A DNA stretch of 50,311 nucleotides, taken from NCBI GenBank assembly GCA_024644655.1, contig JAHEHJ010000014.1:1-50311 (forward strand), in the 5' to 3' direction. The stretch's first letter is position 1; the number at the start of each line of letters is the position of its first letter. Shown one piece after another: positions 9,601 to 17,161 of this stretch. The notes beneath the pieces were generated by a model. The model was given only the letters and a program-made list of their open reading frames with translations, ran no database searches and was not told where the DNA came from. The translations under genes were made by a program, and so were the position numbers. Source of the DNA: Flavobacterium sp. Its GTDB lineage: Bacteria > Bacteroidota > Bacteroidia > Flavobacteriales > Flavobacteriaceae.

Positions 9601-10499
9601 ATGGTTGTAGTTGATGCTCCTGATGGTTGTGTCATCTCAGGTATACGCTTGCCTAAATCACCTTGAGAAGTTACATAATAATAGGATTTATCCGCGTAGA
9701 TGTTGAGATGTCCTTTGTAATCATCATTCCAATTATCCATGCCTTCGGCATAAAAAAGAATGTAATCTTGATTATCAAATACACCATCTTCTTCCCCTAT
9801 AAATTGGATTCCGTTTTCGGCTAAGTCTAATGGGTAGTAATCCGCATTTAATAAGGGTATCATTCGGCCTCCATTCCCGTATATTTTTATTTTTCGGGGA
9901 TCTGCATTGGTGTCTAATCCTAAACTTTGAAGAAAGCTTTTTGTGATCTTATATACACCCGATTTTTGCACATAAAAGCGATACCAATTTCCGGTACTTA
10001 ACACACTATTTTCAATAGATGTAATGTTGTTTGGAATATAAGGTGCTTTGTTGGCACTATTTTGATTTATAGAATAGGAAAATGAAATCAGTTTTTTATA
10101 CTGATTGTTTTCTTTAATTATCGGAGTAATGTAGAGCTGACCATAAAATTGATCACGCGCTGTACTGTTTTTGAAGGTGTATTTAAAGGTGGTGGCAATT
10201 TGTTTGGGGTCTATATCACCTAATTCGTTTTCAGTTATAGATTCAAAAACCGTGTTGTTAATGGTAAGGGCATTTTCTGAAATACGCTGATTGAGTTTTA
10301 GACGTAAAGAATAGTGTAGTGATTTGGCGTAGCTGTCAAATTGATAATTTTCTGCATCAAATTGAGGTAGGTTAAATGAAAAATCACCGTAGGTTAATTC
10401 CTTTTTCTCAGTCCAATGTAGGGATATGTTGCCTTGCTCTTGACTAAATACAAAGTAGGGTTGTAGTAGAACTAAAATAAAGAAAATTGTTTTTTTCAT
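6630..10499 (-). CDS. porU: Type IX secretion system sortase PorU
   Basis: Gingipain-like C25 cysteine protease, 1289 aa, that acts at the cell surface, removing C-terminal sorting domains from type IX cargo. The start is the ATG at 10499, which gives a clear signal peptide (MKKTIFFILVLLQPYFVFSQ); an in-frame ATG 25 codons upstream would bury it. The C25 domain spans roughly residues 530-960. It has an FGDTSYDF segment, a putative catalytic His in NYLGHGGPDG and a putative catalytic Cys in ITITCDFSRFD. The C-terminus has a FlgD-like Ig fold (LNYPNPFVNYTEFWF, ITWDGKDDFGDRIGKGVY). It is divergent from gldJ and heads the porU-porV unit. Confidence 0.93.
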   Translation of the reverse strand: MKKTIFFILVLLQPYFVFSQEQGNISLHWTEKKELTYGDFSFNLPQFDAENYQFDSYAKSLHYSLRLKLNQRISENALTINNTVFESITENELGDIDPKQIATTFKYTFKNSTARDQFYGQLYITPIIKENNQYKKLISFSYSINQNSANKAPYIPNNITSIENSVLSTGNWYRFYVQKSGVYKITKSFLQSLGLDTNADPRKIKIYGNGGRMIPLLNADYYPLDLAENGIQFIGEEDGVFDNQDYILFYAEGMDNWNDDYKGHLNIYADKSYYYVTSQGDLGKRIPEMTQPSGASTTTITTFDDYQFHEVDDVSIAKLGRIWFGEQFSVDNVQEFSFNAPNLVTSAPVEVGFHGATVAYTPTNFKVEANGQLVGNTAFGALSPNSGTEAIDQYLYNTVSISSPDISVKVTYDNNGVPGSKGYMDYISIKAKRNLQGYGKQFRFQFNQAPFLSGIGEYQISSAASINQIWDITDIYNPTKAINNGQSILSFKSTLGDTRRYIALDASDYYSPLKESKSKVDNQNIKGTIFTSTSGQFQDVDYLIITPKFLNTQAEKLAAFHRSYSHLNVKVVNLETIYQEFGSGKQDIGAIRNFIKYVYFNASESSKRVKYINIFGDTSYDFKDRINNNTNIVPIYQALNSYTESEASFASDDFYTMLDSDEGEIDFGNIPAIGNMAISYNFGGIDVAVGRMIVSTPQQADEMVTKVIEYHDLKSYGSWRNNYVSIADDTDKSSDASLQFKQNNLTDAIVSHKPFINFKKILLDSYQQETSAGGNRYPKAREELFSAFEKGALVFNYLGHGGPDGLSGERIWEKSDGQNLSNRYKYPLFITITCDFSRFDNPFRPTAGEYTYWNPKGGAISMITTVRSIGQIQAEFFNDKIAEYLFSYNNSNYPSIAEALRLAKTQQSNSATNVVFYLGDPALMLAIPRPKVVLTKVNDQPITGPIDNFQSLAYVKLTGEVRDENESLLTTYNGDLAINIFDKNIIRATLNNDGLSPSINFTNLGETIFRGNASINNGKFEFGFVVPRDIRIPVGTGKISFYAKRNQLLLDKTGYNTDIVIGGINTNAVADVTGPKVKLYMNDETFVNGGITNASPYLLALLEDEHGINTASGIGHDIVGILDGDETKPYIMNDYYQTELNDYTHGKVYFPFRNLAVGLHTITFKAWDVYNNPITAELQFVVVGDQSITLDHVLNYPNPFVNYTEFWFSHNRPFEPLEVQVQVMTITGKIVWTKNQIVTTEGFLSREITWDGKDDFGDRIGKGVYIYKLTVKSTLSNNKAEKIEKLVIL

Positions 10500-10583
10500 G
10501 ATAGAAAGTAAACGTATTTTTGAATGAAATAGTATAATTGGGTAAAAAAATATTTTTTTTAAGCTATAATACAATAAAACTTT

Positions 10584-10591
10584 TATTTTTG
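10584..10591 (+). promoter_or_regulatory. Candidate -7 element for gldJ
   Basis: TATTTTTG matches TANNTTTG, 115 bases before the gldJ ATG in the porU-gldJ divergent gap. I see no clear -33 TTTG, so this is tentative. Confidence 0.3.
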
Positions 10592-10705
10592 CGTTATATA
10601 TGAAATCGTCTCCGAAGGGCGAATTTAGTATTAATTTAAAAAAGGTGTTGCAATTTAATCGTTAATTCTTATATTGCGCCACGAAATTTATTACCTACTA
10701 AGAAT

Positions 10706-12415
10706 ATGAAAGTAAACAAAATTATTGCTGTAAAATTATTACTATCGTTAGTAATAATGGTTGGTTTTACTAGTTGTAGTAAGAAATCCGATTCCAAAGG
10801 CGGTTCTAAAGCTACTGGTTGGAAAGTCAACGATAAAAAAGGTGGTTTCCAATATGCTTCTAAATTCAAAAAGCAAGCTACTGGACCAGGTTTGGTTATG
10901 GTTGAAGGTGGAACATTTACCATGGGTAAAGTTCAGGATGATGTAATGCACGATTGGAATAATACTCCAAATCAGCAACATGTTATGTCTTTCTACATGG
11001 ACGAAACTGAGGTGACCAATATGATGTACATGGAGTACTTGGATTGGTTGAAAAGAGTATTTCCTCCAGATCAAGATAATTACAAAAATATATATGAAGG
11101 AGCTTCTCCAGATACTTTAGTGTGGAGAAATCGTTTAGGATATAATGAAACTATGACCAATAACTATTTAAGACATCCTGCTTATGCAGAATATCCAGTT
11201 GTGGGTGTGAATTGGATTCAAGCTACTGAATTTGCTAAATGGAGAACAGATCGTGTGAACGAAAAAATCCTTGAAGAGCAACGTTATTTGAAAAAAGATT
11301 CTAAAGTTACAGATGTAAGTGCAGATAAAGTATTCAGTACAGAGGCTTATTTAGCTTCTCCATCTACTGCTATGGGTGGTGATGATAAAATTGTATTGAA
11401 AAAAGGTCAAAAGTCATCAGCTAAAGCAGCTGCTGGAAGCACAAATACACAAGGTAATAGTCCAAAAAACAATTACGCACAAAGAAGTTCTGGTTTAATT
11501 TTACCAGAATATAGACTACCAACAGAAGCGGAGTGGGAATATGCTGCAGCTGCCGATGTAGGGCAAAGAGAATACAATGCTTATAAAGGGCAAAAGAAAT
11601 ATCCTTGGTCTGGTGATTATACGCGTTCTGGAAAACGTCAAGTGCGTGGTGATCAATTGGCTAACTTCAAACAAGGAAAAGGAGATTACGGTGGAATCGC
11701 AGGTTGGTCTGATGACGGTGCAGACATTACAAATAAAGTAAAATCATATCCTCCAAATGATTTTGGATTGTATGATATGGCTGGAAACGTTGCCGAATGG
11801 GTTGCCGATGTATACAGACCTATTGTAGATGATGAAGCAAATGACTTCAACTACTATAGAGGGAATGTGTATATGAAAGATAAGATTGGAGAAGATGGCA
11901 AAATCGAATTGGTTACTTCTGAAACTCAAAAATTTGATACCTTGTCTAATGGTAAAGTAATTTCTAGAAATTTACCAGGACAAATTGCACAAGTTCCTGT
12001 TGATGAGAAAGAAACGTATTTGAGACAAAACTTTGACAAATCTGACAATAGAAATTTCCGTGATGGAGACAAACAATCTACTCGTTATTTCAAATTTGGC
12101 GCTTCTGAAGAAGGAAACGAAAAAGGTCAATTAACAGATAGCCAAAGAATGTATGACTCACCTAAACACAATGTTTCAACGGATAGTTTGGGTAGTATGA
12201 TTAGAAAATATGACCATTCAAATAAAAGAACTACATTGGTAAATGATGATGTAAGAGTTTATAAAGGAGGTTCGTGGAGAGACAGAGCATATTGGTTAGA
12301 CCCAGCTCAAAGAAGATACTTTCCACAAGATATCTCTACAGATTATATCGGATTTAGATGTGCAATGTCAAGAGTTGGTCCAAAAGCTGACAAAAAGAAA
12401 AGAGCAAAGAACTAA
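10706..12415 (+). CDS. gldJ: Gliding motility lipoprotein GldJ
   Basis: Outer-membrane lipoprotein needed for gliding and for stability of the type IX motor component GldK, 569 aa. The signal peptide ends in a lipobox (GFTSC), so Cys24 should be lipidated. The body is a formylglycine-generating-enzyme (sulfatase-modifying) fold: MVEGGTFTMGK near residue 70, YRLPTEAEWEYAAA near residue 270, LYDMAGNVAEWVADVY near residue 355, and KGGSWRDRAYW to IGFRCA near the end. The cysteine pair used by true FGE enzymes is replaced by other residues between KGGSW and GFRCA, so it is structural rather than catalytic. It lies divergently from porU, as in F. johnsoniae, and ends with a terminator. Confidence 0.94.
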   Translation: MKVNKIIAVKLLLSLVIMVGFTSCSKKSDSKGGSKATGWKVNDKKGGFQYASKFKKQATGPGLVMVEGGTFTMGKVQDDVMHDWNNTPNQQHVMSFYMDETEVTNMMYMEYLDWLKRVFPPDQDNYKNIYEGASPDTLVWRNRLGYNETMTNNYLRHPAYAEYPVVGVNWIQATEFAKWRTDRVNEKILEEQRYLKKDSKVTDVSADKVFSTEAYLASPSTAMGGDDKIVLKKGQKSSAKAAAGSTNTQGNSPKNNYAQRSSGLILPEYRLPTEAEWEYAAAADVGQREYNAYKGQKKYPWSGDYTRSGKRQVRGDQLANFKQGKGDYGGIAGWSDDGADITNKVKSYPPNDFGLYDMAGNVAEWVADVYRPIVDDEANDFNYYRGNVYMKDKIGEDGKIELVTSETQKFDTLSNGKVISRNLPGQIAQVPVDEKETYLRQNFDKSDNRNFRDGDKQSTRYFKFGASEEGNEKGQLTDSQRMYDSPKHNVSTDSLGSMIRKYDHSNKRTTLVNDDVRVYKGGSWRDRAYWLDPAQRRYFPQDISTDYIGFRCAMSRVGPKADKKKRAKN

Positions 12416-12430
12416 TTTTAGTTATTGATA

Positions 12431-12464
12431 ATAAAAAAAAGCCCTAATTTTAAGGGCTTTTTTT
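12431..12464 (+). terminator. Rho-independent terminator after gldJ
   Basis: A GC stem pairs 12441-12445 with 12453-12457. It is extended by an A-run (12433-12440) facing a T-run (12458-12464). It lies between gldJ and murF. Confidence 0.8.
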
Positions 12465-12483
12465 ATGTAATACACTTTTAGAT

Positions 12484-13767
12484 ATGACCATTCAAAACTT
12501 ACATTCTTTATTTCTTACCTGTAGTACAGTTTCAATTGATACCCGTAAAATTCAAAAAGATTCTCTTTTTGTGGCTATAAAAGGAGATCGCTTTGATGCC
12601 AATACATTTGCCAATGAGGCATTAGAAAAAGGCGCTCGTTATGTGGTTATTGATAATGAATCCTATTATGTTGATGAACGCACTATAGTAGTGGAGGATA
12701 GCTTGACAACTCTTCAAGAATTGGCGCAATTCCATAGACTATTTCTTAAATTACCAATTATTGCCTTAACAGGAAGTAATGGTAAAACTACTACCAAAGA
12801 ATTAATACATGCAGTATTGGCTAAAAAATATCGTACTGGTGCTACTGTGGGCAATTTAAATAATCATATTGGAGTGCCACTCACTCTATTGTCTTTTAAT
12901 CAAAGCACAGAAATTGGTATCGTTGAAATGGGTGCCAATCATCAAAAAGAAATTGAATTTTTATGTGGTATTGCCCAACCCGATTTTGGGTATATAACCA
13001 ATTTTGGTAAGGCGCACCTAGAAGGATTTGGAGGAGTTGAGGGAGTGATTAAGGGTAAAAGTGAAATGTATTACTATTTAAATGAACATCATAAATCCGT
13101 TTTTGTCAATCTTGATGATGCATTACAAAGTAGTAAAACGTCAGATATGACCCGTATTACCTTTAGTACATCAGATAAATCTTCAACGGTGTTAGTGGAA
13201 AGTGTAACCGCAAATCCCTTTGTTACTATAGGATTAAAATCCCAAACTATAGTATCGCATTTGATTGGTTTATATAATGCGAATAATATAAATGCTGCTA
13301 TCACTATAGGAACACACTTTAAAGTGCCTTTAGAGAGCATTAAAGAGGCAATAGAAGGATATATACCTGAAAACAATCGATCTCAATTACTTCAAAAGGC
13401 TACAAATGAGATTATTTTAGATGCGTATAATGCCAATCCTAGTAGTATGAAAGTGGCTTTAGAAAATTTTATTCAATTGGATAAGAAAAATAAAATTGCA
13501 ATTCTTGGGGATATGTATGAATTAGGAACCGAAAGTGTGTTTGAACATCAACAAATTGTTCAGTTTTTGTCGGCCAACAGTTCGTTTGATTGTTACTTTA
13601 TCGGTAAAGATTTTTACGCGTCTACTCAACAACAATCTAATTTTCATTTCTATCCTTCATTTGAAGCGTTTACAGAAACTATAAACAAGTTGTCCTTCAG
13701 TAATTCTATGCTACTTATTAAAGGATCAAGAGGAATGGCTTTAGAACGAATATTGGATTTCTTATAA
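12484..13767 (+). CDS. murF: UDP-N-acetylmuramoyl-tripeptide--D-alanyl-D-alanine ligase
   Basis: Last cytoplasmic amino-acid ligase of peptidoglycan precursor synthesis, 427 aa. It joins D-Ala-D-Ala to UDP-MurNAc-tripeptide using ATP. The Mur ligase N-domain begins with SIDTRKIQKDSLFVAIKGDRF. The ATP loop ALTGSNGKTTTKELI is near residues 94-108, followed by VGNLNNHIGVPLTLL and a central EMGANHQKEI motif. The C-domain contains LDAYNANPSSM and ILGDMYELG. It starts 20 bases after the gldJ terminator, with no obvious promoter of its own. Confidence 0.95.
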   Translation: MTIQNLHSLFLTCSTVSIDTRKIQKDSLFVAIKGDRFDANTFANEALEKGARYVVIDNESYYVDERTIVVEDSLTTLQELAQFHRLFLKLPIIALTGSNGKTTTKELIHAVLAKKYRTGATVGNLNNHIGVPLTLLSFNQSTEIGIVEMGANHQKEIEFLCGIAQPDFGYITNFGKAHLEGFGGVEGVIKGKSEMYYYLNEHHKSVFVNLDDALQSSKTSDMTRITFSTSDKSSTVLVESVTANPFVTIGLKSQTIVSHLIGLYNANNINAAITIGTHFKVPLESIKEAIEGYIPENNRSQLLQKATNEIILDAYNANPSSMKVALENFIQLDKKNKIAILGDMYELGTESVFEHQQIVQFLSANSSFDCYFIGKDFYASTQQQSNFHFYPSFEAFTETINKLSFSNSMLLIKGSRGMALERILDFL

Positions 13768-13878
13768 ATTAATAGTAATTTGTTTAATTTCTATTACCTA
13801 TTCGAAAGTATATTAGTATAGTTGATTAGAAGTAGGTGTTAACTTCGTTTAGCCCTTTTGGGTGCTCTTGGACAAAGA

Positions 13879-13913
13879 AAATCAAACTTATTAAAAACAA
13901 GTTTGGTTTTTTT
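13879..13913 (+). terminator. Probable terminator after murF
   Basis: An 11-bp stem with one G-T wobble pairs 13879-13889 with 13899-13909, followed by T to 13913. It lies about 110 bases past the murF stop. Confidence 0.65.
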
Positions 13914-13958
13914 ATGATTAAAGATTTACGAAAGTAAACTTTCGACACCTTTAACCAT

Positions 13959-13987
13959 AAAAAAACCGAAACATATGTTTCGGTTTT
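13959..13987 (-). terminator. Terminator of the tRNA-Val transcript
   Basis: A perfect 26-bp palindrome (13962-13987) sits immediately downstream of the tRNA. On the minus strand it runs into a T-run (complement of 13959-13965). Confidence 0.8.
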
Positions 13988-13992
13988 CTTTG

Positions 13993-14067
13993 TGGGCGAT
14001 GAGGGATTCGAACCCCCGACCCTCTCGGTGTAAACGAGATGCTCTGAACCAACTGAGCTAATCGCCC
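13993..14067 (-). tRNA. tRNA-Val, anticodon TAC
   Basis: Read on the minus strand, a 7-bp acceptor stem pairs GGGCGAT with ATCGCCC. The D arm is GCTC/GAGC. The anticodon stem is TCTCG/CGAGA with loop TTTACAC, so the anticodon is TAC and decodes valine GUA and related codons. The T arm is GGGGG-TTCGAAT-CCCTC. The length is 75 nt with discriminator A; the 3' CCA is not encoded. It is a single tRNA between murF and folC with its own terminator. Confidence 0.96.
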
Positions 14068-14136
14068 TTATTGCGCTTGATTGCGAGTGCAAATATAGAC
14101 TACTTTTTTGATTCTGCAAATTAAATTGAAAAAAAA

Positions 14137-15357
14137 TTACAAAATTTCTGCAACTACAAAAGTGCTTCCTCCAACATAGATAAAGTCATCGGCAAGGGCA
14201 CTATTTCTAGCGTTTTCATAAGCGTTTGATACTGAATTAAATGTTGAGCCAATAAGTCCAAAAGTAGCTGCTTTTTCTTGAAGTACAGTTGCGTTCAATC
14301 CTCTAAAATTATTGGGGCAACAAAAATAATAAATGGCATTTTTAGGAAATAAAGGCAATACTTCATCTAAGTTTTTATCAGCTACCATACCCAAAACGAT
14401 ATGCAATTGTCCGAAACTTTCTTTTTTTAGCTGTTGCATGACCAATGATAACCCATGTGCATTGTGAGCAGTGTCGCAAATTACTTTTGGCTCGCTCTGC
14501 AATTGTTGCCAACGACCTTGTAGCCCAGTGTTCGTAATGACATTTAAAAAACCTTGTTTTATTGTGTTGTCGGTCAATTGTACACAGCCCAATTCTTGTA
14601 ATACAGCAAATGCTTGTTGAACCGTTTTTTTATTGTGTAGTTGATAATCTCCAAGCAATGCAGATGGATAAGTATCTTTTATTAAATCGGAAGCAAAATA
14701 GATAGGGGCCTCTGATTTCTGTGCTTGGTTTATAAATATGGGTTGGGTCTCACTTACATATTCTCCTATAATAACCGGTATGTAGGGTTTGATAATTCCA
14801 GCCTTCTCCATCGCTATAGCTTCTAAAGTAGTCCCTAGAAATTGGGTGTGGTCCAAACCAATGTTAGTAATTATCGAAAGGAATGGTGTGATGATATTGG
14901 TAGCGTCCAATCGCCCTCCCATGCCAACCTCTATAATGTTGAAATCGGTTTGTTCTCTTTTAAAGTATTCAAATGCTAATCCCACACTCATTTCAAAAAA
15001 ACTCATGTGCTGGGCTTCAAAAAATGCCTTGTTTCGGGCAATGAACTCACATACATATTCTTCAGTTATGCATTGGCCGTTAATCTTTATGCGCTCTCTA
15101 AAATCTTTTAAATGAGGTGAAGTATATAAGCCTACTTTATATCCAGCCTCTTGTAACACAGAAGCTAATAAATGGGAAGTAGACCCCTTGCCATTGGTTC
15201 CTGCAACATGTATGCATTTCAACTCTTTTTCGGGATGGTTTAAATGTTCAGCCAACAATACCGTGTTGGTAATGTCTTTACGATACGCTGTCGCACCCTG
15301 TGTTTGATACATTGGCAATTGTGTAAACATCCATTCAAGGGTTTGGGAGTAGTTCAT
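14137..15357 (-). CDS. folC: Bifunctional folylpolyglutamate synthase / dihydrofolate synthase
   Basis: Mur-ligase-type enzyme, 406 aa, that adds glutamate to dihydropteroate and folates. The ATP loop HVAGTNGKGSTSH is at about residues 50-62, with the folate-type SPHLKDFRERIKING segment soon after. IEVGMGGRLDATN is the central metal and ATP site, and CDTAHNAHG marks the C-domain. The length is normal for the family. It is a monocistronic-looking gene reading towards the tRNA and divergent from exbB. The single copy here may serve both activities, which sequence alone cannot confirm. Confidence 0.94.
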   Translation of the reverse strand: MNYSQTLEWMFTQLPMYQTQGATAYRKDITNTVLLAEHLNHPEKELKCIHVAGTNGKGSTSHLLASVLQEAGYKVGLYTSPHLKDFRERIKINGQCITEEYVCEFIARNKAFFEAQHMSFFEMSVGLAFEYFKREQTDFNIIEVGMGGRLDATNIITPFLSIITNIGLDHTQFLGTTLEAIAMEKAGIIKPYIPVIIGEYVSETQPIFINQAQKSEAPIYFASDLIKDTYPSALLGDYQLHNKKTVQQAFAVLQELGCVQLTDNTIKQGFLNVITNTGLQGRWQQLQSEPKVICDTAHNAHGLSLVMQQLKKESFGQLHIVLGMVADKNLDEVLPLFPKNAIYYFCCPNNFRGLNATVLQEKAATFGLIGSTFNSVSNAYENARNSALADDFIYVGGSTFVVAEIL

Positions 15358-15483
15358 AATTTTCAGAAAAAATAACTTTTTGCTATACTTTTTTATTCTT
15401 TTTTTCGTTTATATTGTGTGGCGTAATCCAACAGTGCAAAATTGAAATTATTTTCAGAATTAATAGCCAAAAAATAGATAAAT

Positions 15484-16200
15484 ATGATTAGTACATTTTT
15501 ACAGTTACAAGTAGACACGCTAGCTCAAACAATCCCTGCTGCTCAAGCAAATTCAGCCCTGACTCATGAAGTTTCTGTGTTAGAATTCATACTGAAAGGC
15601 GGAATCTTTTTAATTCCTATTGCTATTTTATTGTTCTATACGCTTTACGTGATTTTTGAACGGGCTATTTACATCAACAAAGCATCTAAAATTGACACGC
15701 GGTTGATGGTTGATGTGCGTAATCATTTAAATAATGCCAATATTGATATGGCCGTCATGGCAACAGACCATAATAAAGCCTCTCAAGGGGTTATTATTAA
15801 AGAAGGGGTGTTGACCATTGGAAGACATATGAATGAAATCGAATCCAATATGGAGCGTGCTGCCAATATCGAAATTGGATATATGGAACGTCGATTAGGT
15901 CAATTAGGTTTAATTGCTGGGATCGCACCCACATTAGGTTTTATTGGTACAATTTCGGGAGTAATTAAAATCTTTTATAGTATTTCTGTAACTGAAGATA
16001 TTAGTATCGGAAATATCTCGGGTGGTTTGTATGAAAAAATGATTAGTAGTGGGGCCGGACTTATCGTAGGTATTATAGCCTATAGTGCTTACCATTTATT
16101 CAATGGACAAATTGATTCTTTTTCCTTAGCCATCCAAAAACAAATACTAGAATTTATCAATATAATTCAACGACCTCACCATGGCAATAAAGCGAAATAG
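15484..16200 (+). CDS. exbB: MotA/TolQ/ExbB proton channel family protein
   Basis: Inner-membrane proton channel subunit, 238 aa, which harvests proton motive force with ExbD to drive TonB (or a Tol-like system). A first membrane segment lies around residues 33-58 (GGIFLIPIAILLFYTLYVIF). The conserved pair of helices follows in LGLIAGIAPTLGFIGTISGV and SSGAGLIVGIIAYSAYHLF. The end of the gene overlaps the start of exbD by 20 bases, which implies coupled translation. The TonB-like protein encoded convergently 1 kb away suggests an Exb rather than Tol role. Confidence 0.92.
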   Translation: MISTFLQLQVDTLAQTIPAAQANSALTHEVSVLEFILKGGIFLIPIAILLFYTLYVIFERAIYINKASKIDTRLMVDVRNHLNNANIDMAVMATDHNKASQGVIIKEGVLTIGRHMNEIESNMERAANIEIGYMERRLGQLGLIAGIAPTLGFIGTISGVIKIFYSISVTEDISIGNISGGLYEKMISSGAGLIVGIIAYSAYHLFNGQIDSFSLAIQKQILEFINIIQRPHHGNKAK

Positions 16201-16576
16201 ACGATTTCATGCAGAAGTCGCTACCTCTTCGTTGAGCGACATTATGTTCTTTTTGTTGTTGTTTTTTCTAATTATCTCCACCTTGGCTAATCCAAATGTG
16301 ATTCGAATGACATTGCCAAAATCGAAGACCAATGAGAAAACCAACAAGCAGTTAATCACCCTTTCGGTAACGGAAGACAAGCGATTCTTTGTAGATAAAG
16401 AAGAGGTGGGGTTTGACCAACTAGAAGCCAAACTGATGTCTAAAATGAATGCGGAAAAAGATTTAACTGTTATTATCCGAATTCCAGCCACTATGCAAGT
16501 CCAAGATTTAGTAGACGTGCTGCAAATTGGGGTAAAAAATAAACTGAAATTTGTTATTGCTACAAGTCCTAAATAA
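16181..16576 (+). CDS. exbD: Biopolymer transporter ExbD
   Basis: Small proton-channel partner of ExbB, 131 aa. A cytoplasmic basic N-terminus leads into the single membrane helix LSDIMFFLLLFFLIISTLAN. The leading Asp (SLSDIMF) matches the essential proton-carrying aspartate of ExbD/TolR. The rest is the periplasmic domain, ending VLQIGVKNKLKFVIATSPK. It overlaps exbB by 20 bases, and the next gene begins 12 bases after its stop, making a three-gene operon. Confidence 0.93.
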   Translation: MAIKRNRRFHAEVATSSLSDIMFFLLLFFLIISTLANPNVIRMTLPKSKTNEKTNKQLITLSVTEDKRFFVDKEEVGFDQLEAKLMSKMNAEKDLTVIIRIPATMQVQDLVDVLQIGVKNKLKFVIATSPK

Positions 16577-16588
16577 TACCTTAATATA

Positions 16589-17113
16589 ATGAAATTAAAA
16601 ATTGTTCTACTGATGGTCTTAATGGCCTCAACTGCCTTTGCACAAGATACCGAATTCAAGTTCTCTAAAGAGGGTTTGACCGATTTCGTAGTGGGGTCGT
16701 TTCAAGGCTCAGCCAAAGATTTGTATAAATATACCTTAGCTTGGGCAAAAGAAAATAAATTCAAAGAAGTAACTTTTGTTGAAAACGAAAAAATAACATT
16801 TCAAGGCAATCAAGATAACTTCATTTGTAGCAAAGCAGGTGGAACTACCGTGTGTAATGCCATTAATTATACAATTGAAATTTCTATAAAAGAAGGACGC
16901 TATAAATTTGATGTGACCGAAGTAAGTCTATTCGATAAAAAAGCCACATCTACATTAGTGGATTTAAACAATTTTTCACAATACTATGATAAAGAGGGCA
17001 ATCTGAAAAAATACATGAACGATGTGCCTGCAGCCTACGAAAGCCTATTTAATGGATTGAATAAAAATCTGTTAACCTTTATGGATAAAACGAAAAAAGC
17101 AGAGAACTGGTAG
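16589..17113 (+). CDS. Secreted protein, possibly DUF4468-type
   Basis: A 174-aa protein with a cleavable signal peptide (MKLKIVLLMVLMASTAFAQ), so periplasmic or outer-membrane facing. The pattern LYKYTLAWAKENKFKE, then ENEKITFQG, then YTIEISIKEGRYKFDVTEV resembles the DUF4468 (TBP-like fold) family common in Bacteroidota; I recognise it by eye only. It is the third gene of the exbB-exbD operon, 12 bases after exbD, and ends at a bidirectional terminator. Position suggests a link to TonB-dependent transport, but no function is known. Confidence 0.8.
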   Translation: MKLKIVLLMVLMASTAFAQDTEFKFSKEGLTDFVVGSFQGSAKDLYKYTLAWAKENKFKEVTFVENEKITFQGNQDNFICSKAGGTTVCNAINYTIEISIKEGRYKFDVTEVSLFDKKATSTLVDLNNFSQYYDKEGNLKKYMNDVPAAYESLFNGLNKNLLTFMDKTKKAENW

Positions 17114-17131
17114 TTCTTATTCTTTCCCAAC

Positions 17132-17161
17132 AAAAAAGCATCCAATTCGGATGCTTTTTTT
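17132..17161. terminator. Bidirectional terminator between exbBD operon and tonB-like gene
   Basis: A 6-bp GC-containing stem (17138-17143 with 17149-17154) is flanked by an A-run (17132-17137) and a T-run (17155-17161). It serves both converging transcripts. Confidence 0.85.

Noticed and set aside
10500..10574. Longer porU start 25 codons upstream
   Set aside because: It would place the clear signal peptide internally.
10669..11074. Minus-strand frames overlapping the gldJ start
   Set aside because: They are antisense to a well-supported gene and show no family pattern.
13826..14119. A 97-aa minus-strand frame through tRNA-Val
   Set aside because: It is a translation of the tRNA and its terminator.
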